The translations under genes and the position numbers were made by a program. Shown piece by piece: positions 54,370 through 62,378 of a DNA stretch of 64,000 nucleotides. The stretch spans positions 930,001 to 994,000 of the forward strand of contig JAFKLR010000003.1 in the NCBI GenBank assembly GCA_017304685.1, given 5' to 3'. Below the pieces are notes generated by a model. It worked only from the letters and a program-made list of their open reading frames with translations. It did no database searches and had not been told where the DNA came from. Numbering within the stretch: position 1 is the first letter of the stretch; each line of letters opens with the position of its first letter. This stretch comes from Sphingobacteriia bacterium. Its GTDB lineage: Bacteria; Pseudomonadota; Alphaproteobacteria; Rickettsiales; 33-17.

Positions 54370-56154
54370 ATGAAAGTAATAGATAACCCTCAGCCTCAGA
54401 AGCTTTACCCGTTTATATGGCATTTCTTAGAGTCATACAAGCCTATAGTATTTACCTGTATATTTCTTAGCATAGCTGCTGGTTTTTGGGGACCTTTTAA
54501 TAGTATATTAATCAAGAACCTTATTAACCTTTTAGCTGAAGCAAATAATGGAGATACTTCAGCTTTAATACTTCCTGCAAGTTTGGTGGTGATAAACTTT
54601 ATAATATTCGACAATTTTACTTGGCGAGGTGTAGGTTATATGTGGGCAAAATATGTACCAATTATCCAGAACAAAATTATTTCTGAAACAATGGATTATG
54701 CCCTTTCGCATTCACACAGCTTCTACCAAAATAATCTATCTGGTAAAATTGCAAAGCAAATTACAAGTTTAGTAGATGGTATTACTAAGATAATAACGTC
54801 TTGTGCATCTAATTTCCTTAGGGGTGCGTCTTTATTGATTATGGGTTTTATAGCTGCCTATTTTGTAAATCCTATATTTAGTGTAATTTTAATAACCTGG
54901 TTTATATTTTTCGCTGGGTTTAGTATTTTTATGTCAAAAAAGCTTGTATCATTATCAGACGTGCAGGCAAAAGAGGAGTCTATTGTTGTAGGTGAGTTGG
55001 TGGATAGTTTATCTAACCATACAAATGTAAGAATTTTTGCACGTAAAGTATATGAAAACTCAAGGATGGTGCCATTTTTTGATAGGCAACAAAAAGCTTA
55101 CACAGCAACTTATATGTATTCGACTATACTTTCATGCATTCAGGGTGGTTTAATAGCTATAATGATGGGATGTTCTACATTTTTCCTTGTCCATTTTTAT
55201 GGAAAAGGTTTAGTGACAATTGGTGACTTCGCTCTAATTTTAGGGTTATCAATGGAATTAGGACACATGATGTGGTATACAATGAGCGAAGTTGATGAAT
55301 TCAACAAGGCTGTTGGCAGGTGTAAGCAAAGTTTAATATCGTTAATGATACCGCTAGAAATAATCAATAAACCAAATGCTACTGAATTAAATTGCACTCA
55401 TGGGCAAATTAATTTTAAGAACGTTAAATTCCATTACAAGGGTACTGAGCCACTTTTTGAAAATAAATCTATTGAAATTAGATCTGGGCAAAAAGTAGGC
55501 CTTGTTGGCTATTCTGGTGGAGGCAAGTCCCCCTTTGTTAATCTAATACTTAGGTTTTACGATGTTACAGATGGTTCTATTTTAATTGATGGAGAGGACA
55601 TACGTGAAGTTACCCAGGAATCATTACGTAAAAATATTGCCATGATTCCACAAGATCCGTCTCTATTTAATAGAAGCTTGATGGAGAATATCCGTTATGG
55701 CAGAGCTGATGCAAGCGATAGAGAAGTTATAGAGGCAGCTAAAAAAGCCAATGCACATGAATTTATAGAAAATTTACCTGATGGCTATAATTCACTAGTT
55801 GGTGAGCGAGGCGTGAAGCTTTCTGGTGGGCAGCGTCAGCGTATCGCAATAGCCAGAGCAATACTCAAAAACGCCCCAATCCTTATTTTAGATGAAGCAA
55901 CAAGCCAGCTTGATTCACTGACCGAGAATGTAATTCAGGAAAGTATGTGGGAGCTGATGCAAAACAAAACTACAATTGTAATTGCTCATAGGTTATCTAC
56001 TTTACTGCATATGGATAGAATACTAGTGTTTGATAAAGGCAAGATAGTAGAGGATGGAACCCATAATGAACTACTTGCCAAATCAGGGCTTTATAAAAAA
56101 CTCTGGTACGCTCAGGTTGGTGGCTTCTTGGGAGATGAAAGACAGGAGAGTTAA
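54370..56154 (+). CDS. ABC exporter (fused membrane and ATPase domains)
   Basis: The 594 residues form a half-transporter of the MsbA/MDR type that works as a dimer: six hydrophobic segments in about 25-320, then the nucleotide-binding domain. Walker A is VGYSGGGKSPFVN (about 375-387), Q-loop MIPQDPSLFN, signature VKLSGGQRQR (about 479-488), Walker B ILILDEATSQLDS and switch His in IVIAHRLS. Walker A is followed by Pro where almost all exporters have Thr (GKSP, not GKST), which may weaken ATP binding. It heads the rightward cargo operon, suggesting efflux of substrates the enzymes modify. Confidence 0.88.
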   Translation: MKVIDNPQPQKLYPFIWHFLESYKPIVFTCIFLSIAAGFWGPFNSILIKNLINLLAEANNGDTSALILPASLVVINFIIFDNFTWRGVGYMWAKYVPIIQNKIISETMDYALSHSHSFYQNNLSGKIAKQITSLVDGITKIITSCASNFLRGASLLIMGFIAAYFVNPIFSVILITWFIFFAGFSIFMSKKLVSLSDVQAKEESIVVGELVDSLSNHTNVRIFARKVYENSRMVPFFDRQQKAYTATYMYSTILSCIQGGLIAIMMGCSTFFLVHFYGKGLVTIGDFALILGLSMELGHMMWYTMSEVDEFNKAVGRCKQSLISLMIPLEIINKPNATELNCTHGQINFKNVKFHYKGTEPLFENKSIEIRSGQKVGLVGYSGGGKSPFVNLILRFYDVTDGSILIDGEDIREVTQESLRKNIAMIPQDPSLFNRSLMENIRYGRADASDREVIEAAKKANAHEFIENLPDGYNSLVGERGVKLSGGQRQRIAIARAILKNAPILILDEATSQLDSLTENVIQESMWELMQNKTTIVIAHRLSTLLHMDRILVFDKGKIVEDGTHNELLAKSGLYKKLWYAQVGGFLGDERQES

Positions 56155-56157
56155 AGT

Positions 56158-56838
56158 ATGAAGAAAACTATTTCAATTCTTCCATATGACCCAAATTGGC
56201 CAAATATTTTTGAACAAGAAGCTTTACGTATTAAAGAGGTATTAGCCGAAAATTGTTTAGAAATTCATCATATTGGCTCAACATCTGTACCTGGCTTGGC
56301 TAGCAAGCCCATAATTGATATAATAGTTGTGGTTAAAGATTTAAATAACGCAGTAAATCCTTTGGAAGATATAGGCTATATTTATAAAGGTGAATATAAT
56401 ATCCCTATGCGTTATTATTTTAAAGATACAAAAAATTCTATACATATTCATATGTATGAAGAGGGTCATCCAGAAATTGAACTAAACTTAATGTTTAGAG
56501 AGTACTTAAGGTCAAATTCTGATGCAAGAGAGGCTTATGCAAAGCTTAAGCATAATATTTTAAAGGATAAGACATCATTTATAAAAGAATCATACCAGTT
56601 TGTGAATTATACTCTCTACAAAGGTGATTTTATTAGAAACATTTTGAAAATTGCTGAGTTTAACCGTCTTAGAATTCTTAAGTGCAGCGATGAGACCGAA
56701 TGGAAAGCTGCTAAATATTTTCGTGACACCTATTTTTTTGGCCCTTATGGTATAGTAGATCCATATACATGGACATTTAATCATAAAAAGCATGCTCATC
56801 TGGTTTTCAATTTTGGCCAGATAAAAGGGCAGCTATGA
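56158..56838 (+). CDS. GrpB/UPF0157 nucleotidyltransferase-like protein with truncated GNAT start
   Basis: Residues 1-160 match the GrpB (UPF0157) family, a nucleotidyltransferase-like fold: ILPYDPNWPNIFEQEALRIK (about 6-25), IHHIGSTSVPGLASKPIIDI (about 39-58) and IHIHMYEEGHPEIELNLMFR. Residues 160-226 are the beginning of a GNAT domain (LRILKCSDETEWKAAKYFRD) that stops abruptly at GQIKGQL. The rest of that domain is in the next ORF, starting in another frame with a four-base overlap. Compared with known GrpB-GNAT fusions, about ten residues between the two parts seem missing, so a small deletion probably split a fusion gene. Confidence 0.75.
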   Translation: MKKTISILPYDPNWPNIFEQEALRIKEVLAENCLEIHHIGSTSVPGLASKPIIDIIVVVKDLNNAVNPLEDIGYIYKGEYNIPMRYYFKDTKNSIHIHMYEEGHPEIELNLMFREYLRSNSDAREAYAKLKHNILKDKTSFIKESYQFVNYTLYKGDFIRNILKIAEFNRLRILKCSDETEWKAAKYFRDTYFFGPYGIVDPYTWTFNHKKHAHLVFNFGQIKGQL

Positions 56839-57068
56839 GAATTATTGTTATAGATGAAAATAAACGTGATCAGAATTCTGGAAGTAAGTTTTTAGCATTT
56901 ATTGAAAAATGGCTTAAAAATTTGGGTATAAAGAGTATACATGCTGAATCGAGAAAAAGTTCATTAAACTTTTATCTTAAAAATGGTTATATAAATATGC
57001 CATTTGACGACCCGGAAGAACATGAAACCGATGAAAATGATGTACCTGTAGGTAAAATGCTTAGCTAA
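56835..57068 (+). CDS. C-terminal GNAT fragment, split from the GrpB-GNAT fusion
   Basis: The 77 residues begin RIIVIDENKRDQNSGSKFLA, which is motif A of GNAT proteins in GrpB-GNAT fusions. In the loop the usual third-position Gly is Asn (R-x-x-N-x-G), so acetyl-CoA binding may be impaired. The end (NFYLKNGYINMPFDDPEEHE) is the normal C-terminal region. It overlaps the GrpB ORF by four bases (ATGA) and might be made by reinitiation, or be dead remains. Confidence 0.6.
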   Translation: MRIIVIDENKRDQNSGSKFLAFIEKWLKNLGIKSIHAESRKSSLNFYLKNGYINMPFDDPEEHETDENDVPVGKMLS

Positions 57069-57078
57069 GGATAATATT

Positions 57079-58128
57079 ATGGTTGATTTAATTGAACTAG
57101 AACCGTTTTTGGATCAATATTTCGGTAGTAATTATAAGAAAAAAGATGTTTTAATTACCCCTTTAAAAAGTGGTCTAAGTTCCACATCCACATACATTTT
57201 GCAAGTAAACCAGCAAAAATTTGTTATAAGAGAATTTAACAAAAAATATGATAAAGAAAGAAAACTAAATGAAATTGTTGCACATAAATATGCATCTGAT
57301 GAAATTCAGATTAGTCCAAAAATTTTGTATATTCATCCCGATGTGAAATTTATGATTATTGAATATATTGATGGTAGAGCAATTACACGTAATGATCTTA
57401 AAAACCCAGATATTATTAGAATATTAGCTAAACTCATACGTAACTTACATAATTACAAAGGAGAATTTATCCAATATAGACCACAGTCAGCTAGGGCGGA
57501 AAAAGATTATAACAAAGCTTTGAGTAATGACATAGCATTTCCTATGGTCTTCACTGAATTATACAAAGAGTATATTCAAGAAGGGCAAAAAATGTTGTTA
57601 CAAAAGAAAGATATAGTATTGTGTCACTCAGATCTGAGTCCTGAAAATATCATGATTTCTAACGACAATAAAATATATATTATTGATTTTACTGCTGCAT
57701 CATGGGATTACAGATATAATGATTTAGGATATTTTGCTCTTTTAAATGGATTAAATGAGAAACAAAAACAGTTATTGTTATCAGAATATTTTGATAATAA
57801 AATAGATTCACACAATTTAGAAAATTTTAACAAGGCAATTAGCCGCACATATTTTCTAACCTCTCTGGTATGGTTTGTATTTTCTGAAAAACCAGAAGAT
57901 AAAGAAGTATCTAAAGAATTAAGAATACAAGTACTAGACGATTTACTACAAAATAATTCTATAAAAGAAGGTGCCGAGTACATAGAAAATAATGAAATTG
58001 TTCCTTTATATTCAGAAGATAAAGAATCACTTAGACTATATGCTTTAGGTTTTTTAAAGACATATATTAAAACTAGAACACTTACTCATAATCTCATGCA
58101 CCTATACTCAAAAAACCCAGCAAGTTAA
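57079..58128 (+). CDS. Phosphotransferase, choline-kinase/APH type
   Basis: The 349 residues have the APH/choline-kinase fold: LKSGLSSTSTYILQV (about 30-44), KFVIREFNKK, MIIEYIDGRAITRNDL (about 96-111), the catalytic loop IVLCHSDLSPENIMIS (Asp about 185, Asn about 190) and the metal-binding IYIIDFTAASWDYRYNDLGY (about 197-216). This last segment is closer to choline/ethanolamine kinases (LicA-like) than to antibiotic kinases. Substrate unknown. Its C-terminal coding end overlaps the frame of the HAD gene that follows, which has lost its start. Confidence 0.8.
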   Translation: MVDLIELEPFLDQYFGSNYKKKDVLITPLKSGLSSTSTYILQVNQQKFVIREFNKKYDKERKLNEIVAHKYASDEIQISPKILYIHPDVKFMIIEYIDGRAITRNDLKNPDIIRILAKLIRNLHNYKGEFIQYRPQSARAEKDYNKALSNDIAFPMVFTELYKEYIQEGQKMLLQKKDIVLCHSDLSPENIMISNDNKIYIIDFTAASWDYRYNDLGYFALLNGLNEKQKQLLLSEYFDNKIDSHNLENFNKAISRTYFLTSLVWFVFSEKPEDKEVSKELRIQVLDDLLQNNSIKEGAEYIENNEIVPLYSEDKESLRLYALGFLKTYIKTRTLTHNLMHLYSKNPAS

Positions 58129-58840
58129 AGAGATTTATTCTTTTAAAGAAGCAAATTTTGATTTACCTAAAAATACGCTGGTTATATTTGACGTTGATGA
58201 AACGCTTATTCAGCCGTTAGATTCCTATTTAATTAATGAACATACTAAGCAAGGTAAGGAATTTCGTAGCAACCTAATAAAGTCTCATCCCGAAGTTAGA
58301 GATTGGGACTATTTGGTTTCAATAATCTTGCGAGATGCTAAAAGGCCATTAATTGAGCCATATGTTATAGATATAATAAATAGCCTTAAAAATATCAAGT
58401 TTATTGCACTTACCGGCATGAATACTGGTAGGCTAGGAATGTATAGTGAGTTAGCAGAATGGAGATATGAGCATCTTAAAAGTCTTGGGTTTCAAGGAAG
58501 TTTCGCTGATAAAGTCATAAAATTTAATGCCGATAATCGTAGCCCAATATTTTTCAAAGGAATATTAGCAACGGATCTTACTCCAAAAGGGCCAGTATTG
58601 ATAAAGTTTTTAAAAGAGATTGATTACTACCCAAAAGCTATTGTAATGTTCGACGATGATTTGGAACATTTAAATTCAGTATCTGATGCATGCAAAAAGC
58701 TAGGTATAAATTTTATGGCATATTATTATAAAGGTGCAAAAAGTAAAGCTTGGAATCAAAATATAATTAATTATCAAACTGAGTATTTATTAAAACACAA
58801 AGGATGGCTTAGTGATGATGAGGTAAAAAATCTTAGGTAA
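58124..58840 (+). pseudogene. HAD-type (DUF2608-like) protein lacking a normal start codon
   Basis: The frame carries a HAD core: LVIFDVDETLIQPLDSYLIN with DxDxT catalytic motif (58178-58240), IALTGMNTGRLGMY (about 90 residues on), a Lys in PKGPVLIKFLK and the acidic MFDDDLEHLNS. It ends with AYYYKGAKSKAW, typical of DUF2608 proteins, which normally have an N-terminal signal peptide. The first ATG/GTG/TTG in frame is the TTG at 58313, downstream of the catalytic motif, so it cannot be the true start. Upstream the frame is open to 58058 with no start. The gene seems to have lost its 5' end where it meets the preceding kinase gene. Start coordinate is approximate. Confidence 0.65.
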
Positions 58841-58848
58841 CTTATAAA

Positions 58849-59364
58849 ATGAAAACAAATATAGAATTTCTAGATTATAGATATGTGGATATGCTCTATG
58901 AAGCATTTAATAAAAACAATTGGCATAAACCAAAGTCATTGTTTGAAAAATATCTAGACGAGCAAGAAGATGGAACTAGGAAGGTTCTAGTTGCGACTGT
59001 AAATTCTGAGGTTGCCGGATACGCTACACTTAATTTTGAATCACAATATAAACCTTTTCAAGAAGAGAATATCCCAGAAATTCAGGACTTAAATGTTTTG
59101 CCTGCCTTTAGAAATAATGGTATTGCTTCAGCTTTACTAGATAGCTTAGAAAACCAGGCTAAATTTTATTCAGATAGAGTTGGCATAGGTGTAGGACTTT
59201 ATGCAGGAGAAGATGGTGGTTACGGTGCAGCGCAGAGACTTTATGTAAAACGTGGCTATATACCTGATTGTAGAGGCGTTACCTATAATTACAAGCCTGT
59301 AATTCCAGGAAATAGCTACCCTATTGATGATGATTTAATATTATGGTTTACGAAAAAGTTATGA
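58849..59364 (+). CDS. GNAT acetyltransferase
   Basis: 171 residues with an ATG at 58849. Acetyl-CoA motif A is LNVLPAFRNNGIASALLDSL (about 84-103, loop RNNGIA). The following region (VGIGVGLYAGEDGGYGAAQR, about 113-132, then LYVKRGYIPD) is of the type seen in several GNATs annotated as unspecific small-molecule acetyltransferases. Intact by eye. It is followed by a second GNAT overlapping by four bases, so the two are coupled. Confidence 0.82.
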   Translation: MKTNIEFLDYRYVDMLYEAFNKNNWHKPKSLFEKYLDEQEDGTRKVLVATVNSEVAGYATLNFESQYKPFQEENIPEIQDLNVLPAFRNNGIASALLDSLENQAKFYSDRVGIGVGLYAGEDGGYGAAQRLYVKRGYIPDCRGVTYNYKPVIPGNSYPIDDDLILWFTKKL

Positions 59365-59849
59365 CTACCATCCCCCAAACTTTAAAAACTGAACGTTTAA
59401 TCTTAGAATTATTAAAGCGTAGCGATGCTGTAGATATCCATACCAATATAGATGAGAATATTGTAAAGAATATTGGTGGAGGTGCCCCTTGGCCATATAC
59501 TAAGCATGACGCTGATAATTTTATAAAAATATGCCAAGATAACCTTAAAAATAATTTGTGCTATGATTATGTTATAAGAAACTATAAGACTGTCTTTATT
59601 GGTATAATAAGTTTTTATACAAATGGTATGCTTGGATATTGGATAGCTGGTAAACATCAGCGCAACGGGTTTGCTTTTGAGGCGCTTATAAGCATAGAAA
59701 ATGTAGCCAAAAGGCTAGAATTTAAAGAACTTTGGGCTACTGTGAAACCGAATAATACCCCATCTATTAATTTGCTTAAAAAATTTGGTATGATTATGAC
59801 TAATGAGGTGTCAGAAGATAATGAAATTATTTTGAGAAAAATATTGTAG
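59361..59849 (+). CDS. GNAT acetyltransferase, RimJ/RimL-like
   Basis: 162 residues from ATG 59361, which overlaps the upstream TGA (ATGA); an ATG six codons earlier is also in frame. The pattern TLKTERLILELLKRSDAVDI (about 7-26), YWIAGKHQRNGFAFEAL (about 94-110) and NTPSINLLKKFGM (about 133-145) is that of RimJ/RimL-type N-acetyltransferases, which include antibiotic-modifying relatives. It is the last gene of the rightward cargo operon; 160 bases of AT-rich DNA with no feature follow. Confidence 0.82.
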   Translation: MTTIPQTLKTERLILELLKRSDAVDIHTNIDENIVKNIGGGAPWPYTKHDADNFIKICQDNLKNNLCYDYVIRNYKTVFIGIISFYTNGMLGYWIAGKHQRNGFAFEALISIENVAKRLEFKELWATVKPNNTPSINLLKKFGMIMTNEVSEDNEIILRKIL

Positions 59850-60011
59850 ATTAATATATTGAAACCTTTTATTAAGTTTTTGCTATTTGTAAATTTAATA
59901 CTTAGACAAAAATGATATAGTATAGCTAGTAGGAAGTTTTGTAGATAACTTATCATTTTTAAATTTTTATATTACTTAAGCTTTATATATTAATTACTAT
60001 AATCAATTAAA

Positions 60012-60968
60012 CTAAAAGACATTATTATACAAATAACTTAATAAATACTTTTTAGGCCTTAATTTTAATTCATTTCTTAATAAATCTAAAAATAAAAGTT
60101 GAAAATATTTTCTAATATGAGGATAAAACTTTATGTTTTTCCCCCTTTTAAAAATGTCGTTTCTTGTATCTACAGCCCACTTCCACTTTAATTTAATATC
60201 TACTTCTTTCTCCGCAAAACCATATATGTTTTGTAAGGTTTTATTAATAGCTAGTGTAGAAGTATCTTTAGTAACAATAGTAATAGCAGTCCAATATAAG
60301 TAAAAATTTGTAATGTCATTTGTATCACTTTTTACTTTTTGTATAAAATCCAATGCAAGTTCTATTCTTTGAGCTTTTTCAGTTTCAGCTTTATATAAGT
60401 TTTCAAGAGAATTACATAACTCTTTCCAATATTCCATTGACGTAAAAGGGCCATCAAATTCATATAGTAGGTCAATATATGGACCAATAAAATTAATTGT
60501 TCCATTTAAACATATCTCTCTTTCAAAGACTAATGAATGTATAGCATTATTACCTATGTATAAACAAAATAGTGCTTCTAATTGGTTTAATAAGCTAAAA
60601 ATAGCCTTTTCTTCAATTTTTTTTCCATCAATTTGATAAGGACAAGTAAAGGTGATATATGAACTTTTGGGAAGCAAAACTTTTCCGGTTTTTAGAGATA
60701 ACTGCATTGCCCCATCATCAGGGCTATTAAAAATGAAACTTTGATTTAAAATAGATAGCTCCATTTCTTCGTCTAAGAATATATAACATATTTTAATAGG
60801 TATATCATTATATAATAATTCTTTCATTCCGTACGGAAAGAATTCAGCTACTTTATTTGAAGCCATCGCCAAAGTGCTATATATTCTTAGCCAATAAGAA
60901 GAATTATCATGTTTAGTAAACCAGTTAATGTTAGCTAAATCATTGAAATTATTCTTGTTTATGATCAT
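60012..60968 (-). CDS. Unrecognised protein with possible HEPN-like C-terminus
   Basis: The 318 residues match nothing clearly. The first 150 are beta-rich (KICYIFLDEEMELSILNQSF, MQLSLKTGKVLLP). The last 90 are helical and contain AVDTRNDIFKRGKNIKFYPH (about 263-282). This has the placement and Arg-Asn pair of Apea-type HEPN domains (R-N-x-x-x-H-G), but here with Lys-Arg where His would be. HEPN proteins are often RNases in defence or toxin systems. The residue change weakens the case, and other readings are open. It lies between the cargo and the integrase on the integrase strand, a common place for accessory defence genes. Confidence 0.5.
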   Translation of the reverse strand: MIINKNNFNDLANINWFTKHDNSSYWLRIYSTLAMASNKVAEFFPYGMKELLYNDIPIKICYIFLDEEMELSILNQSFIFNSPDDGAMQLSLKTGKVLLPKSSYITFTCPYQIDGKKIEEKAIFSLLNQLEALFCLYIGNNAIHSLVFEREICLNGTINFIGPYIDLLYEFDGPFTSMEYWKELCNSLENLYKAETEKAQRIELALDFIQKVKSDTNDITNFYLYWTAITIVTKDTSTLAINKTLQNIYGFAEKEVDIKLKWKWAVDTRNDIFKRGKNIKFYPHIRKYFQLLFLDLLRNELKLRPKKYLLSYLYNNVF

Positions 60969-60996
60969 TATAAAACCTATAGAATATCTATTATAA

Positions 60997-62148
60997 TTAC
61001 TTTTCCCAATCCTTAAACATTAAGGCTGTAGCCTTTTCCATTGATTCTTTTACTGGATCATTGTGCAAGCGAGCATATATTTGAGTTGCCTGTTGGGATT
61101 TGTGGCCGAGCGACTTACCGATAATAGATAAACTTGAGCCAGCGATTGCTTGATAGCTTCCTAGCGTTCTTCTTATATCATGTATGCGTAAGTCTTCAAT
61201 ACCAGCCTTGGTCAGTACTCGTTTCCATGCTTTTTTAGGATCGGCGAAATGACCTGAGCTGCTAGTTTCACTGGGGAATACCCAGCCATTTATTGCTAAG
61301 GCTTTCCTGCGTTGCAACACTTCAATGGCGTCGCCAATGAGTGGTATTATAACACAATCACCATTTTTAGTCTCTGGAATACGCCAAGTATTATGATGCC
61401 AATCTATGTCTTTCCATTCCATAGCTAGAACGTTACTTTTTCTAGCTCCTGTAAATAACGATATTAATATAAAGTCCCTAGCGGTTTCATTATGTTCTTC
61501 TGATAATGCTTGAAAAAATTTTGGCAACTCATCAGGCATTAAAAACCTTTCTCTTTTTTTTTCTTTATACTTTTTTATACCACTGGTGGGATTTAATCCA
61601 TTCCATCCCCATTCAATAGCTTTGTTATAAATAGCTCTTATTCGCTCTAGAATCCTGTTAGCTTGATAAATACCATTTTCTTCTGATATCTTCTCATGTA
61701 ACTGCTGGATTTCTTGTTTAGTAATTCTGGAGATTTTCTTACCAAACCAGTGTGGTAAGAATTTATTTACCTCGCGTTCATCATACTCCCATGATTTTTT
61801 AAGCTTTTTACTATATCTCTCCATAAATTGATCAAAAAGCTCTTTGAAAGTCATCTCACTTCTAATCTTATTTTTTTCTTCATTAGGGTTAACGCCCTCT
61901 GCCACTTTAGCCTTTGCCTGTAAAGCAAGTTTTCTAGCATTTTCAACGCTTACTTCAGGAAAGTTTCCTAATATCAGCCTTTCATCTTTACCGTGAATTC
62001 TTTTGCGCACGAAAAACGTAACCACCCCATTTGAGGTTACATACAAGGAAAGCCCTTTCTCCTTGGTATCTTTATAATATTCCTTACCTTTAGCAGGGAG
62101 TTTAAGTTTTTTGATTTCAGTAGCTGTAAAGTTAAACTCTTTTGTCAT
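60997..62148 (-). CDS. int: Tyrosine integrase of the tRNA-fMet element
   Basis: P4-type tyrosine recombinase that inserts and excises the element. From ATG 62148 it has 383 residues: an N-terminal arm-binding domain (LKLPAKGKEYYKDTKEKGLS, about 15-34), a SAM-like core-binding domain and a catalytic domain. Catalytic residues are Arg in SLFTGARKSNVLAME (about 250-264), HDIRRTLGSYQA (His-x-x-Arg about 331-334), His in LGHKSQQATQIYARL and its Tyr (about 366). The ORF is open 29 codons further upstream, but that part encodes the 25-bp repeat; ATG with AAGGA (complement at 62154-62158) is preferred. The repeat overlaps this ribosome site. Confidence 0.93.
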   Translation of the reverse strand: MTKEFNFTATEIKKLKLPAKGKEYYKDTKEKGLSLYVTSNGVVTFFVRKRIHGKDERLILGNFPEVSVENARKLALQAKAKVAEGVNPNEEKNKIRSEMTFKELFDQFMERYSKKLKKSWEYDEREVNKFLPHWFGKKISRITKQEIQQLHEKISEENGIYQANRILERIRAIYNKAIEWGWNGLNPTSGIKKYKEKKRERFLMPDELPKFFQALSEEHNETARDFILISLFTGARKSNVLAMEWKDIDWHHNTWRIPETKNGDCVIIPLIGDAIEVLQRRKALAINGWVFPSETSSSGHFADPKKAWKRVLTKAGIEDLRIHDIRRTLGSYQAIAGSSLSIIGKSLGHKSQQATQIYARLHNDPVKESMEKATALMFKDWEK

Positions 62149-62155
62149 ATCAATC

Positions 62156-62180
62156 CTTGGTGCCGCACTGGTGCCGCAAT
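62156..62180 (+). repeat. 25-bp subterminal repeat, right copy
   Basis: Identical to 43951-43975 in the same orientation. It lies at the integrase start, overlapping its ribosome site, and 116 bases inside attR. Suggests integrase or excisionase binding at both ends and feedback on integrase expression. Confidence 0.7.
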
Positions 62181-62295
62181 ATGGGTTAATTAAGATTAAA
62201 TTTGATTTAATTGTTAAATGATGTATATATAGCAAGTAGTCTGAAAAGTAAAGCGATATTAAATCGCGTTAATCTACATTAAACGCTAGCCCATG

Positions 62296-62344
62296 AGGCT
62301 CATAACCTGAAGGTCGTCAGTTCAAATCTGGCCCCCGCAACCAA
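62296..62344 (+). repeat. attR: 49-bp partial tRNA-fMet copy
   Basis: Exact copy of the 3' end of tRNA-fMet, from AGGCTCATAACC to ACCAA, without the 5' half or promoter, so it is not a functional tRNA. It marks the right junction of the element with the chromosome. Confidence 0.93.
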
Positions 62345-62378
62345 ATTTTCTTATAAATAACCTCAGGAACCTATCTTT

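Noticed and set aside
58313..58840. 175-residue protein starting at TTG 58313
   Set aside because: Would lose the HAD catalytic DxDxT motif, which is encoded upstream in the same frame.
59657..59956. 99-residue minus-strand ORF overlapping the last GNAT
   Set aside because: Antisense to a conserved GNAT domain, with low-complexity sequence.
60997..62235. Integrase starting at 62235
   Set aside because: The extra 29 residues translate the 25-bp repeat and lack homology; ATG 62148 has a proper ribosome site.
62296..62344. Second tRNA-Met gene
   Set aside because: Only the 3' 48 bases of the tRNA plus one base are present; the acceptor 5' strand, D arm and promoter are missing. It is attR.
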